Positions 1-8,828 of a stretch of DNA of 64,000 nt are shown one piece after another (position 1 is the first letter of the stretch; each line of letters starts with the position of its first letter). The stretch comes from Vibrio celticus. GTDB lineage: Bacteria; Pseudomonadota; Gammaproteobacteria; Enterobacterales; Vibrionaceae. Made by a program: the position numbers and the translations under genes. The notes under the pieces are model-generated. The model did no database searches. It had not been told where the DNA came from and saw only the letters and a list, made by a program, of their open reading frames with translations. The stretch spans positions 744,001-808,000 of the forward strand of contig NZ_AP025463.1 of NCBI RefSeq assembly GCF_024347335.1, read 5' to 3'.

Positions 1-581
1 GCCCCTTTCATTGGGCCTTCCATTGCACCCGGTCCACAACCGGTACAGATATTCAGTTCACGCAGGCCGAGCTCATTACCGACTTCACGAGTGTATTGGT
101 ACTCGCTGGCATTAATAGAGTGACCACCCCAACATACAATCAGGTTAGGCTCGATGCCTGGCGTCAGCGCACCTGCATTTCTCAAGATACCAAACACAAG
201 GTTGGTAATGTGAGTGGCATTAGTGAGGTTGAGCCTTTGGTTATCGGCTAAATGCATGTTGACGTAAACAATGTCACGCAACACTGAGAATAGGTGTTCT
301 TGAATACCCTTGATGATTTCACCATCAACAAAGGCATGCTCTGGTGGGTTGCTTAGTTCGAGCTTAATACCACGCTCACGGCGCACGACTTCGACATCGA
401 ACGACAGATATTTGTCGAGCAACTCTTTGGAGTTGTCGGTGTGGCTACCTGAGTTCAGGACCGCTAACGTACAGTTACGATACAGTTGGTACAGATCACT
501 AGACGCGGTTTTCTTAAGACGCTCAACCTCAAGTTGAGAGAGTAAATCCATGCTACCGGCAGGGCTGATATGAGTGATCAT
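1..581 (-). CDS. ppnN: PpnN (YgdH) nucleotide 5'-monophosphate nucleosidase, N-terminal part (runs off window)
   Basis: PpnN cleaves nucleoside monophosphates to the base and ribose 5-phosphate in purine salvage; the E. coli enzyme is activated by (p)ppGpp. Only the first 193 codons are present, because the gene runs off the left edge. The protein starts MITHISPAGSMDLLSQLEVE, and at the cut end shows GCGPGAMEGPMKG, the glycine-rich motif of LOG/TIR-like nucleosidases. The second family motif would lie outside the window. The ATG at 579-581 is preceded by a good GGAGGCAC ribosome binding site (583-590). The identification rests on the close match of the N-terminal domain to E. coli YgdH. The 243 bases to the next gene hold its promoter, which I could not place. 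Confidence 0.88.
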   Translation of the reverse strand, partial: MITHISPAGSMDLLSQLEVERLKKTASSDLYQLYRNCTLAVLNSGSHTDNSKELLDKYLSFDVEVVRRERGIKLELSNPPEHAFVDGEIIKGIQEHLFSVLRDIVYVNMHLADNQRLNLTNATHITNLVFGILRNAGALTPGIEPNLIVCWGGHSINASEYQYTREVGNELGLRELNICTGCGPGAMEGPMKG

Positions 582-824
582 AGTGCCTCCTTGTTGAAAA
601 GAGCAGGGGACGTTGAAGTGACCCTCTGGCTCGAGAGTGAGAAGCAAACGTTGAAAGTGTTTGGTTAAAGGTAGGAGAGAGTTAACCAGACGAAACGGAT
701 ACGACAGCGTTGCTTGCCAAGAATGCTTGTTAAGCGAATGTTAATCATTAGCTTAGCAAACATTGAAGGAAATGGTATGTGATAAGTATTTGAAAAAATG
801 AAATAAATTAAATCTAGAGCTGGC

Positions 825-2390
825 CTAGTGCCAAACAAGTTGGTTGTTACCGCGTTGTTTTGCTTTATTTAGCGTTGTATTGAGTCGTTCTAACACTTCT
901 TCCGGTGTATCTGACTCTTTAAACTGAGTGCTTGCCGCGCATAAAGTGATCGTGATTTGTTGGTCACGGAACTTAAAGGGTAAGCGGCTTACTTGAGTTT
1001 GAATGCTTTGAATCACCTGATGGCAATATTCATCGGTTTGCTCTGGCAGCAGTAACACAAACTCTTCACCTGAAAAACGAGCCACAGTATCGGTGGTGCC
1101 TGCTTCTTTGGTGATGGTTCTTGCGATGATCTTGAGTGCTTTATCGCCCGCGGTATAACCAAAGCTATCGTTAATTGCTTTGAAGTTGTCGATGTCGAGC
1201 AGTACTACGCGTAGCGAATGTTGCGCGCGGATCCAGCGGCGATACTCAAGCTCTAAGCGATCAGTAAAGGCAGTGCGATTGTAAACCTTGGTTAGAGGAT
1301 CAAGCAGCATACGCTGAGCCTGATCTTCCAAGCGCTTACGGTAATCTTGCGTCACTTCATAGAGTGAGTCTAACTGAGTCTTTCCGTAACTCATTCTCTC
1401 TATCAGAGCTTGTTCTTTCTGCTCTGCGTGGTTCAGTCTTTCCGAAAGAGAGGCGATTTCACTGAGTAGCGGGTTAATCGACAGCTTTAAACTATCAATA
1501 TCCTTCGCTTTATCTACCGAGCTTTGGCTTCTAGTGACAAGTTCATTTAACTCAGAGTTCAGACCTTGGCGGTGCTCAAAGTAGCTCTGGCTCTGGTCAG
1601 CATTTTGGTCTGCCGTTTTGATGCTGGACGCTAGAGAAGCATTAAGCTGGTCGATGAATTGTTCAGATTTTTTACGTTCTAGGTTGGTGCCTTCAATAAC
1701 CAATTTGAGGATCTGAAGTGTCAGCTCAAGTAGATTTTGTGTAGAAACACCAAGCAGCAGTTTTGCTCGAATATCGGTAAGCAGATCACCCGATTCACCC
1801 TCGAAGTCGAGTTCAGTGATCAGATGTTGTAATTCGTTTGATAGGTCGGAAAGGAGCTCTTGTTCTGGAGAGTGCGCAGCGTCGGCAAAATGGGTGCGTG
1901 AGTTATTCGCCATAATCTTTATGGCACGCTCATAAATACCTAGAAGTTTCATGGCATGGTCGACTTTCTGACTGCCATTGCATTCGGAGAAGCTAAGTAA
2001 GTTTCGTAGGTCGCGTTTTAGCTGTGCTGGAAGGCCAGTTATGCGCTGCAGCGTTTCCCCACTGTGCTTAATGCTATCGTCCAGATATCCGTTCTGTTTA
2101 TCCATAGCCAACGTTTTCTGCTTAAGCATCCTTTCTAATACTGCCAGCTTTGGGATCATCGAGCTAATGTCTTTTTGCTTTTCTAGCTCTTCCCTAAGGG
2201 CAATGAGGTTTTCATCTAAATGGCTGTTACTGCCAACACATGCATCACTTAAAGACGTGACGATACGCTTTAGAACTTTCTGTTCTCTAATAAACTTGAA
2301 CGAGGTGTCTCTTTGCGTCAAACGGACCTGCTCCAACTGAGATTTCAGCTGGTGGAGTTGCGCCTGAATGTCTTTTTCAAGAATGCCCAT
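825..2390 (-). CDS. GGDEF-domain diguanylate cyclase with long coiled-coil N-terminus
   Basis: Residues 364-521 form a GGDEF domain (DPLTKVYNRTAF start, LLDIDNFKAIND metal site). The active-site loop reads SGEEF at 440-444, a known active variant, so it probably makes cyclic di-GMP from two GTP. The usual inhibitory I-site RxxD just upstream is GTTD here, so product inhibition by that site looks absent. Residues 1-360 are helical, rich in Lys, Gln and Glu, with heptad-like stretches. There is no signal peptide or membrane segment, so the protein is probably cytoplasmic and controlled by oligomerisation or a partner. No good Shine-Dalgarno precedes the ATG at 2390. The next gene upstream on the same strand carries a degenerate GGDEF domain. 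I do not recognise a named gene. Confidence 0.85.
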   Translation of the reverse strand: MGILEKDIQAQLHQLKSQLEQVRLTQRDTSFKFIREQKVLKRIVTSLSDACVGSNSHLDENLIALREELEKQKDISSMIPKLAVLERMLKQKTLAMDKQNGYLDDSIKHSGETLQRITGLPAQLKRDLRNLLSFSECNGSQKVDHAMKLLGIYERAIKIMANNSRTHFADAAHSPEQELLSDLSNELQHLITELDFEGESGDLLTDIRAKLLLGVSTQNLLELTLQILKLVIEGTNLERKKSEQFIDQLNASLASSIKTADQNADQSQSYFEHRQGLNSELNELVTRSQSSVDKAKDIDSLKLSINPLLSEIASLSERLNHAEQKEQALIERMSYGKTQLDSLYEVTQDYRKRLEDQAQRMLLDPLTKVYNRTAFTDRLELEYRRWIRAQHSLRVVLLDIDNFKAINDSFGYTAGDKALKIIARTITKEAGTTDTVARFSGEEFVLLLPEQTDEYCHQVIQSIQTQVSRLPFKFRDQQITITLCAASTQFKESDTPEEVLERLNTTLNKAKQRGNNQLVWH

Positions 2391-2508
2391 AGATGTATTA
2401 ATTAGCGCCGCGTAGACCGATCTCGATCATTTTGATGAAATTCCGTTACATCGATAATAACAAAACTAAAAATAAGGTCACGACTTGCAAGTCTTAACCG
2501 CTCGCAAA

Positions 2509-4767
2509 TCAGTCATCTTTTAGCATTTTTTTGATGTTGTCCTCATTCTGGTACGAGGATTGTATTTTTATTAACCCTTGATTAATCGCATGTTTACACG
2601 CTTCTCTTATGTTACCAGTTGCAAGGCTTGCTGCTGGTGCATTATCGATAGCTTTTAGATAGACCCATTGGCTACTGCGTTCTTTGAGACTGATCTCACG
2701 AGCTAGATTGGTCGACATCAACAATACGTCGAGCAGCTCTTGATCGTTAATTGCAGTGTAAGCGCGTGGCAAGAATGGGTAGTCAGCGATGCCCATACGG
2801 ACCGTTCGGTTGATGTTTCGCTCTGTTTCGAAGTCATTCACCCAAGATTGAATCTTTCTGAACATGGCTTCCGGCGACAAATCACGGTCTGAGTTAGGTT
2901 CGATATAAAGCAGGTTCGCGTCCGAGAAATGGTAAACACGAGCAGGGCCTTCAAGCTTAGATTTTAGAAACTCACCGAAAGCGTCTTCGAGCTCTAGACC
3001 CGCTTTGTAACCGTTCTGCGTATACATATTTCGTAGAAACGGTAAATCAATCATCACGAAGCGTAAGCGGTCGTTGAGTGGTTCATGAATGAGCTCGCCA
3101 AGTTGCCATTGTTCGAAGGTTTGGCTGGTTTGTTCCAGCGAGTTAGAGAGCTTCGCATTGAGCATTCTTAAGTTCGGAAGCTTTGAACGTGAGTGCGTAA
3201 ATAGGTCGGTGCGCAGTGAGTCCACTTCTTTGGCTAAGGTTTGAATGAGATAGCCACGGCGCAGAACAAAGAAGAACAAGACAATGCTGAACAGGAATAG
3301 GGCGAACGATATCTTTTGGAACTTACGATGCTCCAGTTTGTATTGCTCTAGCTCTTGCGCTTGGCCAGCGTAGTGCAGGGTTTGTTCGGCAAATTCTTTC
3401 TGTTGACGGAACGCGTCTTCGCCAACACGGTTGAGTTTTTGCTGCTCTAAAGAGACAAGGCTGTTGTACTGCTTAAGATTTGCCAACGCTTGCTGTGGGC
3501 GACCAGCCTGCTCATAGCCTAAAGAGAGTAAGTAGTATGAGCGTTGCGACAGGCGCATATTTTCTACCTGACGCGAGATCTCAAGTGCACGTGTCGCATG
3601 CTTGATCACGTCTTCGCTTTCTTGCAGGTGATACGCCAACCCTGCCGATAGCAGCGCAGCTCGACCTTCCAGCTTTGGAATGTCGGTATATTCCAGTAAC
3701 TCAAGGGCACGGGTTAGGTACTGTTCTGCAAGAGGGTAGTTATAAAGACGTAAGTAGGTTGCCGATAAACTTAGACGAATATCAATGACTTGGTGGATAT
3801 CTCGGTCAGTACTCTCGTGATCTAGAACATTGAAAAAGTGTACAAGGGCTAGGTTGTATTTACCTTGGAAGAAGTACACATCACCCATCTTTTTAAGCAC
3901 TTGTGCTAATACTGGGGAGTTTTCAAAGTTGTCGTAAAAATCAGCGGCTTGAGATAGGTGTTCTAGTGCTTTATCGAGTACTTGGCGCTCAAAGAAAAGC
4001 TGCGCCAGTAAGCGGTTTACCTTAGCCAAACGAGAGCTTAAGTTGCCTTCTACCGACTTCCAATAGCCATACAACAACTCAGATAGCGCGTGGTTGTACT
4101 CTTTGTGGTTCAGGTAAAACTCACCAACCGAGATGTGGTAGTCAATGGTCACTTTTTCAGAGTAACGTTGGTCGAGATAGGTCTTCGCTTCTTGATAGAA
4201 CTTTTCGGCTTCATCTACCTTGTTGTCGTAAGAGGCGATGTCGGCTTTCAACATAATCAAGCGATAGGTGATGCCTTCCGTCAGACGTAAGGTTTTATTC
4301 ACCGATTCTAGGTTTGTTTCAATATTGGCCAGCTCTGCCTTTGCTTTGGCTGACTTTCTGTCACTTAGCCAAAGTAAGCGTACTTTTAGGATCTCGAGAT
4401 CCAGTTTGAGGTACTCAAGCTTATAGGTTTTCGCGAGCTCAGAGGCTTTGTCGATGTGCTGAATCGCAATGCGAATGTTGCCAAGGTTGTACTCGGCTTT
4501 CGCTAGTATCTTGTAAGCATCGATGCTGCTGTTTGGAGTACGAATCGAAGAGTCTGTCTCTTCGCGAGAAATAGCTGAAGGACTTTTCTCGCGTTGATCA
4601 GAAAGGACACGTAGCGTTAGGTAGCTGTTGGCCATTTGTTTTGCTTGGCTCGGCTCGATCTCAACCAAGTTATTGGCTTCATTGAGTAGCGCCGACGAAT
4701 AAACTGACGCATTGACCGATGTGCTTAAGCTTAAAATAAATAGACTAACAACGTATAACCAACGCAT
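2509..4767 (-). CDS. TPR-repeat sensor-like protein with degenerate GGDEF domain
   Basis: A 752-residue protein with a signal peptide (MRWLYVVSLFILSLSTSVNA), a periplasmic array of tetratricopeptide repeats (about residues 40-450, e.g. ALEHLSQAADFYDNF and ALVHFFNVLDHE), a coiled segment, one membrane helix (about 486-503), and a cytoplasmic C-terminal domain. That domain has the overall GGDEF layout (RFVMIDLPFLRNMY; VRMGIADYPFLPRAY). At the active-site position, however, it reads HFSDANLLYIE (about 612-622), with no GG(D/E)EF, so catalysis is very unlikely. It may act as a periplasmic sensor that binds or signals rather than makes cyclic di-GMP. It lies 118 bases upstream of the SGEEF cyclase on the same strand. 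Vibrios carry similar TPR/GGDEF genes here; no gene name is assigned. Confidence 0.8.
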   Translation of the reverse strand: MRWLYVVSLFILSLSTSVNASVYSSALLNEANNLVEIEPSQAKQMANSYLTLRVLSDQREKSPSAISREETDSSIRTPNSSIDAYKILAKAEYNLGNIRIAIQHIDKASELAKTYKLEYLKLDLEILKVRLLWLSDRKSAKAKAELANIETNLESVNKTLRLTEGITYRLIMLKADIASYDNKVDEAEKFYQEAKTYLDQRYSEKVTIDYHISVGEFYLNHKEYNHALSELLYGYWKSVEGNLSSRLAKVNRLLAQLFFERQVLDKALEHLSQAADFYDNFENSPVLAQVLKKMGDVYFFQGKYNLALVHFFNVLDHESTDRDIHQVIDIRLSLSATYLRLYNYPLAEQYLTRALELLEYTDIPKLEGRAALLSAGLAYHLQESEDVIKHATRALEISRQVENMRLSQRSYYLLSLGYEQAGRPQQALANLKQYNSLVSLEQQKLNRVGEDAFRQQKEFAEQTLHYAGQAQELEQYKLEHRKFQKISFALFLFSIVLFFFVLRRGYLIQTLAKEVDSLRTDLFTHSRSKLPNLRMLNAKLSNSLEQTSQTFEQWQLGELIHEPLNDRLRFVMIDLPFLRNMYTQNGYKAGLELEDAFGEFLKSKLEGPARVYHFSDANLLYIEPNSDRDLSPEAMFRKIQSWVNDFETERNINRTVRMGIADYPFLPRAYTAINDQELLDVLLMSTNLAREISLKERSSQWVYLKAIDNAPAASLATGNIREACKHAINQGLIKIQSSYQNEDNIKKMLKDD

Positions 4768-4825
4768 TTCAATGTCCCTTTAAAGATTTGGTAGGTTCAA
4801 ATAAGTGTGGGTGGTTCTCGCCTGA

Positions 4826-5671
4826 TTATTGGCGAGCCATACGCTTATTGTGGCTTGGTCTATCTTGCTCTGTTGAACGGTATGGGTTGATATCCAGACC
4901 ACCACGACGTGTGTAACGTGCGAATACAGTTAGCTTCGAAGGTGCACAGTATTTCATGATGTCAGTGAAGATACGCTCAACACATTGTTCGTGGAATTCA
5001 TTGTGCTCACGGAAAGAAACTAAATAACGTAGCAGAGCTTCACGGTCAATTTGCTTACCAGAATATGCGATCTCAACGCTGCCCCAATCCGGTTGATTGG
5101 TGATCAAACAGTTCGATTTCAATAGGTGGCTGTGCAGTGTTTCTTCAACGTCTTGTTCGCCAGCAGCACCTTCAAGCAGTGACGCTTCGAAATCGTAGCT
5201 AGTGATTTGGATGTCTTGGTTGTCGATACAGTCGCCTTCCATCGTCACGATAGGTTGGTTGGTGTAGTCGGTTACTGAGTTTACATTCACAATCACCGTT
5301 TCGCCTGAACATGCCGACAAATCTTGGGTCAGGCGCTCAGTGACTTGATCCCAGTTTTCAAATTGAGTCTGGTTGTAGCTGTTTAGGTAAAGCTTGAAAG
5401 ATTTTGATTCAATTAAGTTTGGGCTCGTTGCTGGGATGAAAACTTCACCGACCGCCACTTGTGGTAGGCCATTGGTGTTTAGCCACGAAAGCTCGTACAT
5501 CGTCCAAATATCATGACCAACAAAAGGCAGCTCGCCGTTTAGCGCAAGATCATCGCGATTAAGGCTACGAGGCACTGGTTGCAATAAACTTGCATCGTAT
5601 TGGTTAGAGTACTCAGTTTTTTGGCCAAGGGTTAAACCCGCTAGCTCTTTTGCGTCAGAATATTTGCTCAT
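4826..5671 (-). CDS. queF: QueF, NADPH-dependent 7-cyano-7-deazaguanine reductase
   Basis: QueF reduces preQ0 to preQ1 in synthesis of the tRNA wobble nucleoside queuosine. At 281 residues it is the long, duplicated-fold (E. coli type) form. Visible signatures are the substrate/NADPH motif ESKSFKLYLNSYNQT (residues 88-102) and the catalytic region SNCLITNQPDWGSVEI, with nucleophilic Cys188 and the downstream Asp of PDWG. The C-terminus has HEQCVERIFTDI and FARYTRRGGLDINPYRS, typical of the family. It is divergently transcribed from syd across 131 bases. The ATG at 5671 has only a weak purine tract upstream (GAAACGAAAG). No preQ1 riboswitch was recognised. Confidence 0.95.
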   Translation of the reverse strand: MSKYSDAKELAGLTLGQKTEYSNQYDASLLQPVPRSLNRDDLALNGELPFVGHDIWTMYELSWLNTNGLPQVAVGEVFIPATSPNLIESKSFKLYLNSYNQTQFENWDQVTERLTQDLSACSGETVIVNVNSVTDYTNQPIVTMEGDCIDNQDIQITSYDFEASLLEGAAGEQDVEETLHSHLLKSNCLITNQPDWGSVEIAYSGKQIDREALLRYLVSFREHNEFHEQCVERIFTDIMKYCAPSKLTVFARYTRRGGLDINPYRSTEQDRPSHNKRMARQ

Positions 5672-5802
5672 ACTTTCGTTTCAAATTCGATTAGAATGGG
5701 GTCGATTTTACTGAATCCCCCTTACCCTGTCATTAAGTCATCGCTTAATCGGCGCGGAAAGGGCTCGGATTCTATTTATTATTTTGTGTTTAGGAGATTT
5801 TC

Positions 5803-6348
5803 ATGACTCAACGTGCTCAAGACGCACTACTTTCTTTTAGTCAGCGATACGTTGACGCGTGGCAGCAGCAACACCAAAGCTTACCTCGTAATGAGGAGTT
5901 GGTGGACATCGTATCGCCATGCGTAGAAGAAAAGAGTGGCGACGCCGTGTTGTGGAAGCACTATCCACGTGAGCAATTCGCGGATTTCACCAACGTTGAA
6001 ACCGGTATTGAGTTGACTCTGCATGACGACATCAAGACTTTCTACGGCGCACAATTCAGCGCAGATATGAACGCGACCTTTGATGGTAACGAGCTGACTC
6101 TATTACAGATTTGGAGTGATGAAGACTTCGAATGCCTACAAGAAAACATTTTGGGTCACCTAGTGACTCAGCGTCGCTTGAAGCTAAAACCAACGGTTTT
6201 CATTGCCGCGACCGATGCAGAGCTGGATGTTATCTCTATCTGTAACCTAACGGGTAACGTGATTTTGGAGCGCTTAGGCACCAAAAATCGCGATGTACTC
6301 GCCGAGACATTGGCAGAATTTTTAGAAAAGCTACAACCAGCGGTATAA
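5803..6348 (+). CDS. syd: Syd, SecY-interacting protein
   Basis: Syd is a small cytoplasmic protein that binds SecY at the inner membrane and is thought to monitor the integrity of the SecYEG translocon. The 181-residue length and the motifs LWKHYPREQFADFTNVE and LLQIWSDEDFE match the Syd family. The ATG is preceded by TAGGAGATTTTC, a good ribosome binding site. The next gene starts four bases after its stop, so the two are probably co-transcribed. It is divergent from queF, an arrangement also found in other vibrios. Confidence 0.93.
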   Translation: MTQRAQDALLSFSQRYVDAWQQQHQSLPRNEELVDIVSPCVEEKSGDAVLWKHYPREQFADFTNVETGIELTLHDDIKTFYGAQFSADMNATFDGNELTLLQIWSDEDFECLQENILGHLVTQRRLKLKPTVFIAATDAELDVISICNLTGNVILERLGTKNRDVLAETLAEFLEKLQPAV

Positions 6349-6352
6349 ATAG

Positions 6353-7129
6353 ATGTACGTACTAGAACTTCAATTTGAGTGTTTTGATAACACAACGGTA
6401 AGCGCTGTCGACAAGGCTGTTAATGGCTTAATGGATGCACTTCGTTATAACGGACAAGTGTTAGGTCGTGAGTTCCCAATCGTGATGGGCGATGGTGAAT
6501 TCTATGTTCGCGTTGTGTGCCCGGAGCAAGACAGCTTGCACCCGCGTAATCACTCAGACTTTGTGAAAGTGTGTTTTGATCGCTTGTCTAACGCGAGCCT
6601 ACTGGCGCCTAAAATGCGTTTGCTAGGTCGAGATCTGAACTCAGAAGAAGTGGCAGAAGATGAGACGCCAAGCTGGCAGGTGTTATACACGACATTCGTG
6701 CATACCTGTTCACCGCTGCGCAGTGGCGATAGCTTGCTACCAATCCCTTTGTATCGTAATCCACCTACCTTCAATGGCGACCATAAAGCCGTGTTGAAAT
6801 GGCAGACAGAATGGCAAGCCTGTGATGAAGTACAAATGGGTGGTGGTTGTCGCGCTGAACATGCAACGCTAACCGAGATCAGTGACACTAAGAGTGTGCT
6901 GTTTAAACGCGGTTGGGGTCTAAGAGGGCGCATTGAATATCTGACTAAGGTTCCAACCTACTACTACTTATACCGTGTCGGTGGAATCAGCCTGAAAGAT
7001 GAAAAAGAGCGCAAATGCCCACAATGTGGTGGTGAATGGCTGCTAGATGCGCCTATCCACGATATTTTCTATTTCAAGTGTGATGACTGCCGATTGGTGT
7101 CAAACATCTCTTGGGACCACCTGAAGTAG
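6353..7129 (+). CDS. DUF2310-type zinc-ribbon protein
   Basis: A 258-residue protein without signal or membrane segments. The C-terminus carries a four-cysteine zinc ribbon: CPQCGGEW (about residues 222-229) paired with CDDC (about 244-247). Both the overall sequence and the ribbon fit the DUF2310 'Zn-ribbon-containing' family, whose function is not known to me. It begins four bases after syd and ends with its own terminator, so syd and this gene form a small operon. The short gap suggests translational coupling, as no separate strong ribosome binding site is visible. Confidence 0.8.
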   Translation: MYVLELQFECFDNTTVSAVDKAVNGLMDALRYNGQVLGREFPIVMGDGEFYVRVVCPEQDSLHPRNHSDFVKVCFDRLSNASLLAPKMRLLGRDLNSEEVAEDETPSWQVLYTTFVHTCSPLRSGDSLLPIPLYRNPPTFNGDHKAVLKWQTEWQACDEVQMGGGCRAEHATLTEISDTKSVLFKRGWGLRGRIEYLTKVPTYYYLYRVGGISLKDEKERKCPQCGGEWLLDAPIHDIFYFKCDDCRLVSNISWDHLK

Positions 7130-7162
7130 TCTTCTTGTAGTTATTTAAGCGTCATGCTTTAG

Positions 7163-7199
7163 ATATCGGAGTGCTATTTAGTGGTCCGATATTTTTTTC
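7163..7199 (+). terminator. Intrinsic terminator of syd-DUF2310 operon
   Basis: ATATCGGA (7163-7170) pairs with TCCGATAT (7185-7192) and is followed by a run of seven T. It sits 34 bases after the DUF2310 stop codon. Confidence 0.8.
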
Positions 7200-7399
7200 C
7201 TTTTATATTAAATGTTTAGCACCTTGTATCATCCCCGATGTCGTGACTTCGTTACCTGTCTTGGCTCGATCTTTATTACTCTCTTATCGTTACCCTTTTC
7301 CCCTTTCAATACGCACAGAACGTGATATTCAGCTCTTTCTGTAGCGCCAATGTATTCATTGAAATAATCCAACATCCATCAACTTTTAGTTACCTCAAT
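7200..7399. other. Gene-free stretch before porin control region
   Basis: No plausible reading frame with a ribosome binding site, no RNA gene and no repeat was seen here. The recognisable control elements of the porin gene begin at about 7400. Confidence 0.5.
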
Positions 7400-7415
7400 A
7401 GTTAGCCAGATCACA
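7400..7415 (+). promoter_or_regulatory. Possible CRP site upstream of porin
   Basis: AGTTA-GCCAGA-TCACA resembles the CRP consensus TGTGA-N6-TCACA with a perfect right half and 3/5 in the left. Its centre is about 60 bases upstream of the start inferred from a TATAAA at 7455-7460, which suits class I activation. Catabolite control of trehalose uptake is expected, but the site itself is inference. Confidence 0.35.
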
Positions 7416-7454
7416 ATAGTCAATCAGTTCTCTTTCAATTTATATTCTTCTCAA

Positions 7455-7460
7455 TATAAA
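7455..7460 (+). promoter_or_regulatory. Likely -10 element of porin promoter
   Basis: TATAAA lies directly next to the TreR-type operators, with a weak -35 (TTTCAA, 7433-7438) 16 bases upstream. Transcription would start at about 7467, inside the first operator, so a bound repressor would block initiation. Confidence 0.4.
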
Positions 7461-7488
7461 TGGGATCGATCCCATGGGAATGTTCCCA
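7461..7488. promoter_or_regulatory. Tandem TreR-type operators before LamB-like porin
   Basis: Two abutting 14-bp sites: TGGGATCGATCCCA (7461-7474, a perfect palindrome) and TGGGAATGTTCCCA (7475-7488). The second is identical to the operator at 13757-13770 before treB, and both fit the GGGAA/TTCCC half-sites of the LacI-family repressor TreR. treR itself lies at 12693-13637. The porin therefore belongs to the trehalose regulon by sequence. Confidence 0.82.
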
Positions 7489-7531
7489 TTTGTAAATAAT
7501 AACCTGATTCTAGATCTGAAAGGAATGGACG

Positions 7532-8737
7532 ATGAAACTGTTACCTATTGCTGCTGCACTCTCTACTGCTTTACTTGCCCCTAATTTATACGCTGATGAA
7601 ACCACGCCATTGGAGTTCAATGGCTACATGCGCGGCGGCGTTGGCCTTAGTAATGAAGGCGGCTCAAACAGTAAGTGGGAGGTGAGTAAAGTTGGCCGAC
7701 TCGGCAACGAAAATGACCTGTATGGTGAGTTTGGCTTTAAGAAAGAGGTGTATGCTGAGGACGACGTTTCATTTTTAGTTGATTCCATGTTGTCGTACTG
7801 GCAAGGCCAAGATGAGAATGCCGCGGATAAAAGCGTGGATGTGGTGCAATTGAATGTTCAAGCGGTGGGGCTTTTTGAAGATAAGGACATTGGGATTTGG
7901 GCGGGTGAGCGCTACTACCAACGTCATGATGTACACATCGTTGATAACTACTACTGGGATGTAAGTGGTATTGGTGCTGGCGTAGAGCACATCAATATGG
8001 GCCCAGGTAAATTATCGGTAGCTTTGATTCAAGACACGGTGACTGGTGATGTGTTTGATGGCAAAGAAACCACAGCCATGATTGCAGACGTGCGCTATGC
8101 CGGGATTCCACTGTGGAACAATGCTGATCTTGAGGTCGGTATTGATATGAACTTCGCCAATGAAAAACAAGGTCAAACGGTAGACGCGGATGACAGCGTA
8201 ATGTTAACGGCAAGTTTGAATCAAAATCTATCAGGTGGCTTCAACAAAACGATTCTACAGGTTGCTAACTCTGGCTATGCCGAGCAGATGACGACTTTTG
8301 GTACCGGTAAGGGCATCTTACGTGATGCAAACAATAATGACGCCGAGGGTTTCCGATTGATTAACTGGGGCGTGCTTGCGATTGGCGAGAACATTGAGTT
8401 TGGCCACACTGTGCGTTATGCCGCGTCAACCGGTGTGGGTGCAAATAATAGCGATGATGACTCTTTCAGTGCCGTCATTCGTCCGCTTTATAAGTGGGAC
8501 AAACGCATGCGTACCATTCTTGAAATTGGTGGTTTTGTAGAAACGATTGATAACAAAGATGGGGCAGGTGGTAAATTCACAATCGCTCAGGCCTGGGTTC
8601 CACAAGTGGGTTTCTGGTCTCGTCCTGAATTCCGTATCTTCGCTACTTATTTAAATGATGCTGAAAACGACAATGCCTTCGGTGAAGGTAAAAACAGTGA
8701 AATGAGCGTTGGTATGCAAGTGGAAGCTTGGTGGTAA
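7532..8737 (+). CDS. LamB-family carbohydrate porin, probably for trehalose
   Basis: A 401-residue outer-membrane protein with a signal peptide (MKLLPIAAALSTALLAPNLYA, cleavage before DETTP). It has maltoporin hallmarks: FNGYMRGGVGLS at the first strand, WAGERYYQRHDVHIVDNYYWD in the conserved centre, and a terminal aromatic residue (VGMQVEAWW). It would let trehalose or other alpha-glucosides diffuse into the periplasm. That substrate is inferred from the two operators directly upstream, which match those of treB; the family also includes maltodextrin porins. The ATG follows AAAGGAATGGACG. Some 4 kb separate it from treR-treB-treC, so the regulon is split over two loci. Confidence 0.85.
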   Translation: MKLLPIAAALSTALLAPNLYADETTPLEFNGYMRGGVGLSNEGGSNSKWEVSKVGRLGNENDLYGEFGFKKEVYAEDDVSFLVDSMLSYWQGQDENAADKSVDVVQLNVQAVGLFEDKDIGIWAGERYYQRHDVHIVDNYYWDVSGIGAGVEHINMGPGKLSVALIQDTVTGDVFDGKETTAMIADVRYAGIPLWNNADLEVGIDMNFANEKQGQTVDADDSVMLTASLNQNLSGGFNKTILQVANSGYAEQMTTFGTGKGILRDANNNDAEGFRLINWGVLAIGENIEFGHTVRYAASTGVGANNSDDDSFSAVIRPLYKWDKRMRTILEIGGFVETIDNKDGAGGKFTIAQAWVPQVGFWSRPEFRIFATYLNDAENDNAFGEGKNSEMSVGMQVEAWW

Positions 8738-8764
8738 GTCGTATTTTCTGGTAAATCCTAACCA

Positions 8765-8800
8765 ACAAAAAGGGGCTGACGTTATGTCAGCCCCTTCGGG
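8765..8800 (-). terminator. Terminator between porin and metQ
   Basis: GGGGCTGAC (8772-8780) and GTCAGCCCC (8786-8794) form a 9-bp stem with a 5-base loop. Read on the minus strand it is followed by TTTTTG, so it terminates the metNIQ transcript. On the plus strand only TTCGGG follows, so its action on the porin message is weaker. Confidence 0.8.
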
Positions 8801-8828
8801 TATCTATACAGTGCTGTCGTTTAGTTGA

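Noticed and set aside
6550..6933. A 127-codon frame antisense to the zinc-ribbon gene
   Set aside because: It has no ribosome binding site, and the opposite frame encodes a recognisable conserved protein.
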